64,000 nucleotides of DNA from Martinezella rhizogenes (lineage in GTDB: Bacteria > Pseudomonadota > Alphaproteobacteria > Rhizobiales > Rhizobiaceae): the NCBI GenBank assembly GCA_013322215.1, contig JAAMEZ010000036.1:558001-622000 (forward strand), read 5' to 3'. Both the position numbers and the translations under genes were made by a program. The notes below the pieces were generated by a model. The model did not search any database. It was not told the DNA's origin and was given only the letters and a program-made list of their open reading frames with translations. The stretch's first letter is position 1; each line of letters begins with the position of its first letter. Below are positions 1 to 7,779 of this stretch, piece after piece.

Positions 1-333
1 ACCATGACGAGCGAGCTTATGTCCGTGGTCGAGAATGCAGGCGGCCGTACCAGCTACGACTGGATGCGTTATCTCGTCACCCGTTTTGAGCCGAACGACG
101 GACCGCAAAGTCAGATGACCGGCTTCATGCGAGCAATCTTCGGCAACCGCATGCTGCAGAATGCCATGGTCAAGTCGACGGCCGTTGCCGACGCCGGTGT
201 CACCAAACAAACGCTTTATGAGGTCGATCGTGCCCAGTTCACCAGGGGTACCTACGACCGGGCTCTGGATTCGCTCAATCTCGTCAACAGCGAGATCGAG
301 ACGCATCTCCGCCTGACCTGGGGAAGGAAATAA
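1..333 (+). CDS. repA: RepA partition ATPase, C-terminal fragment
   Basis: This is the last 110 or so codons of a RepA (ParA-like) partition ATPase; the start and the Walker motifs lie to the left of the window. The fragment has the usual RepA tail, with a conserved VTRFEPND stretch, a LYEVDRAQFTRGTYDRA stretch and a short basic C-terminus. RepA segregates the plasmid and, with RepB, represses the repABC promoter. The gene ends 4 bp before repB, the normal order and tight spacing of a repABC operon. The family call rests on this tail together with repB and repC following directly. Confidence 0.93.
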   Translation, partial: TMTSELMSVVENAGGRTSYDWMRYLVTRFEPNDGPQSQMTGFMRAIFGNRMLQNAMVKSTAVADAGVTKQTLYEVDRAQFTRGTYDRALDSLNLVNSEIETHLRLTWGRK

Positions 334-337
334 ATAG

Positions 338-1339
338 ATGGCGCGCAAAAACCTCCTTGAAATCTCGGCGCCGAGCACGGCGCGCACGGATGCGCCGACA
401 GCAAAGGACAATCGTCCGATTGCTGGCTTCCTGCCACAGGCGAGGGGTGCCGGTCCTGTAGGTGGCATTACGAGGACGCTCGGAAACATCACGGAGAAGA
501 TGGAACGCGCCAGCGATCTCGAACGGCAGCTGGCAGAGGGACAAACGGTCGTCGACATCGATCCCGATGTCATTGACGGGTCCTTCGTTACCGATCGCCT
601 CGAAATAGATCCGATTGAGCTTGGCCAGCTGGTTGAGCAGATACGCGAGCACGGCCAGCAGGTCCCGATCCTTGTGCGACCGCATCCGGAGGCCAAGGGG
701 CGCTTTCAGGTCGCCTACGGCCATCGGCGACTGGCGGCCACGAAGGAACTCGGCATTAAAGTGCGCGCGGTCGTGCGTCAGCTCACGGATGACCAGCTGG
801 TCGTCAGTCAGGGCCAGGAAAACAGCGCACGCACCAATCTCTCCTATGTTGAGCGAGCATTGTTCGCATTGCGCCTCGAGCAGCGTGGTTTTGGCCGCGA
901 TGTCATCATGGCTGCGCTTGGCGTCGACAAGGCAGCGCTTTCCAAGATGCTGATCGTCACGAGACAGGTGCCTCTGCCGCTTATCAGCGCGATCGGGCCG
1001 GCTCCCGAAATCGGCCGCAGGCGATGGCTAGAGCTGGGAGAGCGTCTTGAGAGCATTGCTTCCGAGCCGATCACTGCGGAGTTGTCCGCGGACAACTATC
1101 GGAAGATGTCGAGCGATGAGCGCTTCCAGCGTGCACTCATTCTGGCAATGGGCAAGCCCACTTCTGCCAAGAGTGTAGCAGCTCCCTCATCCATGACCGG
1201 AGTTCCAGTAACTTTTAAGCGAACACCCGCGCGCGCCACCTTTGTTTTCGACAGCAAGGCTGCGCCTGGTTTCGACGAGTTCGTGCAGGAGAGACTGCAA
1301 TCTCTCTTCAACGAGTTTCAGCAAGGAAAGGAAACGTAA
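338..1339 (+). CDS. repB: RepB, ParB-like partition protein
   Basis: A 333-residue centromere-binding partition protein of the repABC type. A ParB/sulfiredoxin-like N-terminal domain covers roughly residues 70-165, with the arginine-rich YGHRRLAATKELG box near 127-139. A helix-turn-helix region follows at about 185-210 (DVIMAALGVDKAALSKM). RepB binds parS, works with RepA in segregation and acts as co-repressor of the operon. It starts 4 bp after the repA stop. A parS-like palindrome lies inside the reading frame over codons 248-253. The length is typical of the family. Confidence 0.96.
   Translation: MARKNLLEISAPSTARTDAPTAKDNRPIAGFLPQARGAGPVGGITRTLGNITEKMERASDLERQLAEGQTVVDIDPDVIDGSFVTDRLEIDPIELGQLVEQIREHGQQVPILVRPHPEAKGRFQVAYGHRRLAATKELGIKVRAVVRQLTDDQLVVSQGQENSARTNLSYVERALFALRLEQRGFGRDVIMAALGVDKAALSKMLIVTRQVPLPLISAIGPAPEIGRRRWLELGERLESIASEPITAELSADNYRKMSSDERFQRALILAMGKPTSAKSVAAPSSMTGVPVTFKRTPARATFVFDSKAAPGFDEFVQERLQSLFNEFQQGKET
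1081..1096. promoter_or_regulatory. parS: parS-like partition site inside repB
   Basis: A perfect 16-bp palindrome, GTTGTCCGCGGACAAC, fits the repABC parS consensus GTTNNCNGCNGNNAAC at every fixed position. It lies within repB over codons for SAD and neighbours, so it is coding and probably also the RepB binding site. Parts of the repABC family carry parS between genes or downstream of repC; here it is intragenic. Assignment is by consensus match only. Confidence 0.72.
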
Positions 1340-1345
1340 CCCGCA

Positions 1346-1383
1346 AAAGAAAAAGGCCCCCAAACGACGTCGTCGTGGAAGCC
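1346..1383 (-). terminator. Intrinsic terminator of the antisense RNA
   Basis: Read on the minus strand, GGCTTCC pairs with GGGGGCC (including G-U pairs), enclosing a second stem ACGAC/GTCGT, followed by TTTTTCTTTT. The hairpin plus U-tract is a textbook Rho-independent terminator. On the plus strand the same hairpin lies in the repC leader. Confidence 0.8.
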
Positions 1384-1400
1384 CTTCTCTGATCTTAAGC
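1346..1400 (-). ncRNA. repABC antisense counter-transcribed RNA (incompatibility RNA)
   Basis: The repB-repC gap of repABC replicons encodes a small antisense RNA that limits RepC synthesis and sets incompatibility. Here the minus strand shows a TTGACT -35 (positions 1430-1435), a 17-bp spacer and a weak GATTCT -10 (1407-1412), predicting a start near 1400. Transcription would run to a strong intrinsic terminator at 1346-1383, giving an RNA of about 55 nt, the size usual for this family. The exact 5' end is inferred. Confidence 0.75.
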
Positions 1401-1494
1401 AAATCGAGAATCGCATTTCCCCGAATCACAGTCAAGAGTCTTTGACGCCGTTTTGGTGAGCTGTCTTCTTTTGCCACAACGTAGGTGAAAGAAA

Positions 1495-2808
1495 ATGGAA
1501 GCCGAATATGTGACGACGCCTTTTGGGCGGCGGCCGATGACGCTTGCCATGTTGATGGCTCAAAGACGAGCCGAGCATGGGAAGCCCATCAGGTCTGTCG
1601 ACAAATGGAAGATTTATCGCGCGCTCTGTGAAGCCAAGCCTCTTCTCGGGGTGACGGACCGCGCACTTGCAGTTCTCAATGCACTCTTGAGCTTCTATCC
1701 GAAGAACGAGTTATCGGATGACGCCAACCTGATCGTGTTTCCTTCGAACGCGCAATTGTCCTTGCGCGCCCATGGGATGGCCGAGCAGACCATTCGCCGT
1801 CATCTGGCTGCGTTGATCGCTGCCGGGCTTCTTGTGCGCAGAGATAGCCCCAACGGCAAGCGTTATGCTCGTCGGAGCAGGGCAGGGGACCTCAATGAGG
1901 CCTATGGCTTCTCATTGACGCCTCTTCTCTCGCGAGCGGAAGAGATCGAATATCTTGCCGCCCAGGTCGCAGCCGAGCGGCTTCATATCCAGAGCCTGCG
2001 CGAGCGCATCAGCCTCCACAGACGCGATATTGCCAAACTGATCGAAACCGCCATTGCCGAGGCCGTGGAAGGTCCCTGGGAGGCGGTCTATGTGGCTTTC
2101 CGTGCATTGATCGACGGGCTTTCAAGATCCCCGACGGCAATGGAGCTGGAAGTTCTTCTCGATAAGCTAGGCCACCTACATGACCAAATCATCAACCAGT
2201 TGGAAACATACATAAAAACCACGAAATTAAGCGGCAATCCCTATCAAAATGAGCGGCACATACAGAATTCAGACTCCGAATCCTTCATTGAATCTGAAAC
2301 CGGAGCCAAACAGCAAACAGTACCGCTGAACCAATCTGCATTTCCGCGGACAACTCCAACAACCCCCAAAGCCCAAACATCTTCGGGTACTATCCGACCA
2401 ACACCTTCAACATCACATGGCTTTTGCACTGAAACTCGTAAGGAGATTCCAGCGGAACTGAAATCTTTCCCGCTGGATCTCATCCTCCGTGCTTGCCCGG
2501 ACATCACGGCTTATGCACCGGCCGGCACTATCAGCAACTGGCGCGATCTGCTTGCAGCCACGATCATCGCCAAATCAACACTCGATATCAGCCCTGGAGC
2601 CCATCAGGAGGCCTGCAGGGTCATGGGGACAGAAAATGCTGCCACTGTGATCGCCTGCATCCTCCAACGCGCCGCACACATCAATTCTGCCGGTGGTTAT
2701 CTTCGAGATCTGACCCGGCGAACGGAGAAGGGAGAATTTGCGATCGGTCCCATGCTTATGAGCCTTCTGCGGGCAAACATGACCACGACAGCGCGAAAGG
2801 TGGCCTAG
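1495..2808 (+). CDS. repC: RepC replication initiator
   Basis: A 437-residue RepC, the replication initiator specific to alphaproteobacterial repABC replicons. The N-terminal half is a winged-helix DNA-binding region (about residues 40-150, including a QTIRRHLAALIAAGLL recognition-helix-like segment). A helical stretch (about 150-245) and a variable linker lead to a conserved C-terminal domain (about 325-437). Synthesis is expected to be limited by the antisense RNA upstream. The linker DNA is notably AT-rich and is the likely origin. ATG start 155 bp after repB, the spacing expected for a ctRNA-bearing gap. Confidence 0.96.
   Translation: MEAEYVTTPFGRRPMTLAMLMAQRRAEHGKPIRSVDKWKIYRALCEAKPLLGVTDRALAVLNALLSFYPKNELSDDANLIVFPSNAQLSLRAHGMAEQTIRRHLAALIAAGLLVRRDSPNGKRYARRSRAGDLNEAYGFSLTPLLSRAEEIEYLAAQVAAERLHIQSLRERISLHRRDIAKLIETAIAEAVEGPWEAVYVAFRALIDGLSRSPTAMELEVLLDKLGHLHDQIINQLETYIKTTKLSGNPYQNERHIQNSDSESFIESETGAKQQTVPLNQSAFPRTTPTTPKAQTSSGTIRPTPSTSHGFCTETRKEIPAELKSFPLDLILRACPDITAYAPAGTISNWRDLLAATIIAKSTLDISPGAHQEACRVMGTENAATVIACILQRAAHINSAGGYLRDLTRRTEKGEFAIGPMLMSLLRANMTTTARKVA
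2190..2420. other. oriV: Candidate replication origin inside repC
   Basis: Within repC the base composition drops sharply to AT-rich over the region encoding the low-complexity Asn/Thr/Ser/Pro linker (about residues 235-310). In studied repABC plasmids the origin maps to an AT-rich stretch inside repC, so this is the best candidate here. No iteron or DnaA box was confirmed by eye. Confidence 0.5.
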
Positions 2809-3300
2809 CTGGTTCCGATTTCAATGTAAAAAAATTGATATCCGGTTCCGCTTAGGCCCCAAATTCGTGGCGCTGATTTAACGCGGACCTGATCAAGTCT
2901 GCTGAGACGCATCAACGACGGTTTCGTTGATGCGAAAGGTAGTGCACGACCTTCGTGCAGGGCTAGCGGCAGCAAAGGAAAAGATAGCTTCTGATTGAGG
3001 TTTTATTTCAATGAAATCAATCGGCTAGAGACTATATAAAATTCAGCCAAATTGACCGAATAAGTCATGGGAGACGCTTTTATCGTTCGCCGATACCAAG
3101 TTTTTATGCCGTTTTTGCTGGCAAATGTCCATATATTTTCGCATATGGGTTCTCGGTCCGATGCTGCGATATCCATAGATGAGGATACTGGACGGCGCGC
3201 CGGCGGCGTATGGAAATTGTATCCCCGGCTAGCCTAAACAGGCACGACAATAATCCTCGCCGTTGCCTGTCAAACGCCCTGACTTAGCCGTTGGCCATTG
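2809..3300. other. Non-coding region downstream of repC with several inverted repeats
   Basis: No convincing gene is present. The stretch holds three hairpins: GCATCAACG/CGTTGATGC (2909-2933), GCACGA/TCGTGC (2944-2958) and a nested GATTGA...TCAATC with ATTTCA/TGAAAT (about 2992-3022), followed by AT-rich DNA to about 3150. One of the hairpins may terminate repABC transcription, although no long T-run follows them. The cluster could also be a plasmid-maintenance element. Confidence 0.4.
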
Positions 3301-4308
3301 TCACTGCTGGTCGCAGATCGGGATGGGCTTAGCAGGCGGAGCCGGATGGTCCTTCCTGTACTGAACGATGATCGGCTCGAGGGTCTCCTTGGGCCAGAAC
3401 TTAGGTGTGCCGATTTCCTTCAGGCAGGAATCGTTCCAATACAGTCCGGATTGGGCCGGAGAGCGTCCCGCCGCGACGGCCTTCGCGATTGCCTTGATGT
3501 CTGAAGACTCCGGGTAGATATAGAGTGTCGTTGGATTGTCCTTGACCATGGAGATGATCTGATTGGCATCCGATGCCGCCCAGCTGGTGCAACCATCACT
3601 GCGGCCGCCGGCATATTCCACCAGCTTTCCGAGCGGAACATAGCCGTCCCGGTTGGCATAGGGGCTCTGCGGATCCTTCTTCATGCAGATGCCCGCAACC
3701 TTGGCGGCGGCATGTCCGCCGATCGCCCGCTGCCGTGCATTGGCGGTCTCGCCTTCACCGTCGAATTGGAGGAACGTGCGAAGATAGGCGGCCTCCTTCG
3801 TTTGGGAGAGCTTGTAGTAACCCTTGAAGGTCGTCTTCGTCTCTTCGGTCACATAGGAGCCGCCCATCGTGAGGTTCGAGTCCATCGCGTTGCCGAAGTT
3901 CTTCGCGCACATGCGTCCATTGCCGAAGTCGGCAACACCTTTGAGGTCGCGGCCGCTGCCGTGGCCCGATGAAACGACACGGAAGGTCTGTGTCGCCTCG
4001 CAGACGATATAGAAGCGACCCGCGGACTTGCCATCATTTGGAGTGTTCGGACGGGTTGCGTCCATGGCGAAATAGCAGGGATTTTTGACCGTGCCTTCGC
4101 TCACTTTTCGCATGTAGAGCGCGCGGGCTCTTTGCAGGATCGGTTGGGCAATCTGCCCTTCACCGGTACCGACATCGGCTCCGAGCCAGGCCGGAATGTC
4201 CGGCTGCCGGGTCGCGGCCAGGGATTGCGATGTTGCGGGAATGACGAGGGCGAGGGAGCAAAGGCTGAGCATCTGGGGGACGCTTCGAAGGGCATATCTC
4301 AACCGCAC
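3301..4308 (-). CDS. Secreted murein L,D-transpeptidase-like protein (YkuD_2 family)
   Basis: A 335-residue exported protein with a hydrophobic signal segment ending near SQSLAAT (about residue 32). The core resembles the YkuD_2 L,D-transpeptidase catalytic family: a histidine at residue 199 (GGHAAA) and a serine-aspartate-glycine-cysteine motif RSDGCTSW with the putative nucleophile Cys240. The family is predicted to act on peptidoglycan peptides in the periplasm. Extra cysteines (78, 103, 134, 208) could form disulfides. It stands alone on the minus strand. Family call fairly sure; substrate unknown. Confidence 0.75.
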   Translation of the reverse strand: MRLRYALRSVPQMLSLCSLALVIPATSQSLAATRQPDIPAWLGADVGTGEGQIAQPILQRARALYMRKVSEGTVKNPCYFAMDATRPNTPNDGKSAGRFYIVCEATQTFRVVSSGHGSGRDLKGVADFGNGRMCAKNFGNAMDSNLTMGGSYVTEETKTTFKGYYKLSQTKEAAYLRTFLQFDGEGETANARQRAIGGHAAAKVAGICMKKDPQSPYANRDGYVPLGKLVEYAGGRSDGCTSWAASDANQIISMVKDNPTTLYIYPESSDIKAIAKAVAAGRSPAQSGLYWNDSCLKEIGTPKFWPKETLEPIIVQYRKDHPAPPAKPIPICDQQ

Positions 4309-4672
4309 GGAATTAGTTCTCCTATCAAATATCCCGGGCCCTCACGCGCCGCTGCCGTCAAAAGCAATGTTGACAGCCTGCCTGCCCCACAAGCTCGACT
4401 GCCACGCGCTCAGATCCGGAAATCATACTTGTGCGCTGCTTTGCTGAACGAGACCCTAACAGATGCGGGAAATCCTGGCTGACAAGGAAAATTGCTCGCC
4501 TGTCATTGATTGTCGACATCCATTTCGCGCCAGCATTCTTCAGCGATCGCGGCGCAAATATGGCGGACTTCAGGCGAGCAGGGCGCCAGAAGCTAGGAAC
4601 TCGTGGGAATGCCTTGGAACCGCCGATGTAGCTCTTCCGCGTCTGGATCAGATTGGCAGGGTGGCCGGTCAC
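4309..4672. other. Intergenic region, nothing recognised
   Basis: This gap lies upstream of the L,D-transpeptidase-like gene and downstream of the next minus-strand gene. No open frame here looks like a protein by composition, and no RNA gene, long palindrome or clear terminator was seen. The 4309-4400 end probably holds the promoter of the transpeptidase gene. Confidence 0.4.
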
Positions 4673-5389
4673 TTATTGCGAAGACAGATGCGGGGCAGGA
4701 AAATCCAGCACCCGGCTGGTATAGCTTTCGATCAGCGCGCTGAACGGTGTTCCATCCGGCAGTTTCAGCACGGCATGGTGTTCGAGAAGAAACGAAGGCA
4801 GCGCGAGAGACGCGTTTCCGGATGGCGGCAGATCGACGCCTGTGTCCCATCCTTGCGGGAGAGGCGACCAGAGCAGCTTTGCCGACAGGTTCGTACGCGT
4901 GAAATTGAGGGCCTGAACGGCGCGGCCGAATGCGATATCGCTGGTATCGAGCGACTTGTTCATCTCGGCTGTGAGCTTTGCCGGCACGTACCAATTATCC
5001 GCCTCGGACAGAATACGATCCCCGCAAGCCAGGCGAACGCGACGATAGGCGACAGGCTCGTCGGATCCGACCGCCAGCAGCTTCCGGATGGAAGCATCGG
5101 CCGGTTTGTCCTGACCGCGCACGCGCTGTGCGACGATTTTCGAGCCTTCCGGCGCAAGCTTATGCGCGGCGCACCAGCGGTCGAGCGTCAGCGTGGCGCT
5201 GGCATTGCTGAGGAGATCGGCATTGAGGGTCTGAAGGATTGCCAGTGCTTCCAGACGCGAGGTCGGCGTGTCGGGCCACTGGGAAGCAGCCGACATCTCC
5301 TGCGCCGTTGCCGTCTGCGCGCCAAGCGCGATGGCGACCGAGCTGCCGATGGCAATCATGCGGACGAATGACGGGGACTTTGATGCCAT
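4673..5389 (-). CDS. Exported protein of unknown function, weakly chorismate lyase-like
   Basis: A 238-residue protein with an N-terminal signal peptide ending near TATAQ (about residue 30). The central part, VAYRRVRLACGDRILSEADNW followed by a segment ending in GRAVQ, and the late LEHHAVLKLPDGTPFS segment recall the chorismate lyase/UTRA fold (Arg in the first strand, late Glu). That enzyme is normally cytoplasmic, so an exported relative would be a divergent member. The likeness is weak and the function unknown. It is flanked by other envelope genes on the same strand but separated from them by gaps. Confidence 0.6.
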   Translation of the reverse strand: MASKSPSFVRMIAIGSSVAIALGAQTATAQEMSAASQWPDTPTSRLEALAILQTLNADLLSNASATLTLDRWCAAHKLAPEGSKIVAQRVRGQDKPADASIRKLLAVGSDEPVAYRRVRLACGDRILSEADNWYVPAKLTAEMNKSLDTSDIAFGRAVQALNFTRTNLSAKLLWSPLPQGWDTGVDLPPSGNASLALPSFLLEHHAVLKLPDGTPFSALIESYTSRVLDFPAPHLSSQ

Positions 5390-5562
5390 GCGATGAAATC
5401 CTCTGCAGATGATTTTACAGGCCAGAACCTAGTGGCTGACAAGTGCGCCGTTGGCATAGATGGCAGGCCCGCTGCTATTGGCAAGACCTGAAAAGGCTGT
5501 TGCGGACAAGCGCGGCAACCGGCCGCAAAATCAGCCGGTGTCTTCCTCGCCGTATGAGATGC

Positions 5563-6192
5563 CTAAGATCCGATTGCATCGAGACCGATGATCGCCAACT
5601 GGATGAGGCCGGCCGTGGCGACGAAGGCCAGCGCGGAGACCAACAGTGCCGCCAATATCAGCAATCCGTCCCGTGCCATCAGGGCGACCAAGATCGCGAC
5701 GAGGGCAAAGACCGGCATATAGTTGCCGAGCGGGATCGGAAGGACAATGGCAATCGCCAGCAGCAGGATCGGAAAGGAAAGCAGCCATTGCATGGTGCTG
5801 CCCGTGAAAGCGGCCAGACGACCCGGACGAACGACGGTTTCAATCCTGGCGAGGATCGGCGCGCTGTAGCGCGCAATGAGTTCCACGAGTGACGGCGACA
5901 GCCTGTGCCGGCTTAGAAAGGCGGGCAACCATATCGTCCGGCAGCCTAGCCCGATCTGCACCGCCACCAGAGCGAGAGCGCTTCCGAAAACGACACCGAA
6001 CGGCCCCGGTATCGGAATCAGGGCAGGCAGGGCGAGAACGAGAATGGTAAAGGCCATGCTTGTGCGCCCGAGGCCGGAGAGCACCTCTCCGATGGAGAGG
6101 CCGCCCCGCTCATGGGCGAGCTTGGCGAGATCGTACAGGCGAGTGGACGCCCTATCATCCTCCTCAGTCGTGCCGGCAGCCCGTTCTATCAT
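5563..6192 (-). CDS. exoD: ExoD-family inner-membrane protein
   Basis: A 209-residue protein matching the ExoD family of exopolysaccharide-synthesis-associated membrane proteins. A soluble N-terminus (about residues 1-45, with LSIGEVLSGLGR) precedes four or five hydrophobic segments, including the family hallmark LALPALIPIPGPFGVVFG near residues 53-72. ExoD of Sinorhizobium meliloti affects exopolysaccharide production and alkali sensitivity; the biochemical role is unknown. It is last in a leftward run terC - small secreted protein - exoD with gaps of 72 and 48 bp, so co-transcription is plausible. Confidence 0.85.
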   Translation of the reverse strand: MIERAAGTTEEDDRASTRLYDLAKLAHERGGLSIGEVLSGLGRTSMAFTILVLALPALIPIPGPFGVVFGSALALVAVQIGLGCRTIWLPAFLSRHRLSPSLVELIARYSAPILARIETVVRPGRLAAFTGSTMQWLLSFPILLLAIAIVLPIPLGNYMPVFALVAILVALMARDGLLILAALLVSALAFVATAGLIQLAIIGLDAIGS

Positions 6193-6240
6193 CGGACATC
6201 ACCAGATCGGGCCACTCGAATCTCTTGCTTGCACAAAGCT

Positions 6241-6552
6241 TCAGGCCTCGTCGGAACCTGCGCTCTTTGTCTGGATAAGCTTGATGATGGGCGCGCAGGC
6301 TGGATTGCTTTTGTCGAGGAGATCCGCAGGGCTGCTCCAGCCAGTCGATAGGCCGATGACGGTGGAAATCGTCCAGAAGGTATCTTCCGATGCGCGTTGC
6401 GCCAGTGCCGGGACCTCCGATGAGAGACATGCCTGCGATTGCCTGACGATCTCGACTGGCTGGCCGGCGGCGACGGCTTGTCGCTCGATCTCGGCTTGAA
6501 GCGGACCAAGGGCGAAGGTGGCGAAGAGGGCTGTGAGGAGATTGGAGATCAT
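6241..6552 (-). CDS. Small exported protein of unknown function
   Basis: A 103-residue protein starting at the ATG that follows AAGG by 8 nt; longer in-frame starts lack a ribosome site and would precede the signal peptide. The N-terminus (MISNLLTALFATFALGPLQA) looks like a cleavable signal peptide. Two cysteines (QACLS and PACAP) could pair in the periplasm. I do not recognise the family. It sits between terC and exoD on the same strand. Confidence 0.6.
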   Translation of the reverse strand: MISNLLTALFATFALGPLQAEIERQAVAAGQPVEIVRQSQACLSSEVPALAQRASEDTFWTISTVIGLSTGWSSPADLLDKSNPACAPIIKLIQTKSAGSDEA

Positions 6553-6624
6553 GTCTGTACCTTGTCGAATATTTGTTTGAAGCGGGGAGGGAGATGCCCA
6601 CGGGACTGCGGGCACCTCGCGGCA

Positions 6625-7608
6625 TCAGGCGTTTTCGGTCTTGTCGCGTGTCTTCAGCAGGCTCCAGGCGACACCACTGCCGATAATGGCGAAGGTGATG
6701 CCGAGCGAGAGGGCGGCCGGGAATTTTTCCAGGCCCAGCATGTCGGCGACGAAGATCTTCGAGCCGATGAAGACGAGCACGATGGCAAGCGCCGGCTTCA
6801 GATATTGGAAGCGATGGATCATGGCGGCGAGTGCGAAGTAGAGGGCACGCAAGCCAAGGATTGCAAAGATGTTCGAGGTGTAGACGATGAACGGATCGGT
6901 CGTGATCGCGAAGATCGCGGGAACCGAATCCACGGCAAAGATCACGTCGGCGACTTCGATCAGCACAAGCGCCATGAAGAGCGGCGTGATGAACCAGACC
7001 ATTTTACCGTTCTGTGGATGCGGCTGTTTGACGAAGAAGCGTTCGCCATGATGGTGGTCGGTGACGTTGAAGCGGCTGCGCATGAAGCGAATGAGCGGGT
7101 TCTTCGCGACATCAGGCTCGGCATCCTTCATGACCAGCATCTTGATGCCGGTTACGATCAGGAAGGCGGCAAAGACATAGAGCAGCCACGAGAACTCGGC
7201 CACTAGCGTCGCACCGACACCGATCATGATGGCGCGCAGCACGATGACACCCAGAATCCCCCAGAAGAGCACGCGGTGCTGATAGAGGCGGGGTACGGCA
7301 AAGAAGGCGAAGATGAGGGCAATGACGAAGACGTTGTCGAGAGCCAGCGTCTTTTCGACGACGAAGCCCGTCATATAGGCAAGGCCGGAATCGGCACCGA
7401 GATACCACCATACCCAGCCACCAAAGGCAAGACCGAGCGTGATGTAGAGGACGGAGAGCTTGATGCTCTCGCCAACGCCGATTTCCTTGTTTTCCTTATG
7501 CAGGACACCAAGATCGAAGGAGAGGATGGCAATGACGAGCGCAAGGAAGCTCGCCCACATCCAGAGCGGCTTTCCCAGCCACTCGACGAAGAGCAAAGAC
7601 GTTTCCAT
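6625..7608 (-). CDS. TerC/Alx-family integral membrane protein
   Basis: A 327-residue polytopic membrane protein of the TerC/Alx family with about nine hydrophobic segments. Family hallmarks are the acidic intramembrane motifs EKTLALDNVFV (near residue 75) and EVADVIFAVDSVPAI (near residue 210). A cytoplasmic loop carries a DHHHGERFF histidine cluster. Relatives are linked to manganese efflux and metallation of exported proteins, or to tellurite resistance. The start (METSLLF) has AGAGG 9 nt upstream; an upstream in-frame start would fall inside a hairpin. A structured leader precedes it. Confidence 0.88.
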   Translation of the reverse strand: METSLLFVEWLGKPLWMWASFLALVIAILSFDLGVLHKENKEIGVGESIKLSVLYITLGLAFGGWVWWYLGADSGLAYMTGFVVEKTLALDNVFVIALIFAFFAVPRLYQHRVLFWGILGVIVLRAIMIGVGATLVAEFSWLLYVFAAFLIVTGIKMLVMKDAEPDVAKNPLIRFMRSRFNVTDHHHGERFFVKQPHPQNGKMVWFITPLFMALVLIEVADVIFAVDSVPAIFAITTDPFIVYTSNIFAILGLRALYFALAAMIHRFQYLKPALAIVLVFIGSKIFVADMLGLEKFPAALSLGITFAIIGSGVAWSLLKTRDKTENA

Positions 7609-7617
7609 GACGGAAAA

Positions 7618-7680
7618 CCTCTGTCGGCGCGATGTCGGAAAGGTCCGACATCGCAAGAGCGCCGACGGCTCTCACCAGAG
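7618..7680 (-). promoter_or_regulatory. Structured 5' leader of terC that can sequester the ribosome site
   Basis: On the minus strand a long hairpin lies just before the terC start. Its inner stem is GCGATGTCGG/CCGACATCGC (10 bp), its outer stem GTCGGC/GCCGAC, and a further CTCTG/CAGAG pairing would cover the AGAGG ribosome site at 7618-7622. TerC/Alx genes are often controlled by the yybP-ykoY manganese riboswitch, but the GGGGAGUAG-type core of that riboswitch is not visible here. A regulatory role is inferred from structure and position only. Confidence 0.5.
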
Positions 7681-7779
7681 GGGCCCGGACCAGCGGGTTG
7701 GCCAATAGCTGGGAAGCGGACGTTTGCGTTTCAAGGGCTGCACGCACTTTTCAAAGGAGCAGCGGTTTAGCTTGCTCCA

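Noticed and set aside
7609-7779. yybP-ykoY manganese riboswitch before terC
   Set aside because: Looked for the GGGGAGUAG-type core expected with TerC/Alx genes; only an extended hairpin was seen, so the riboswitch class is not claimed.
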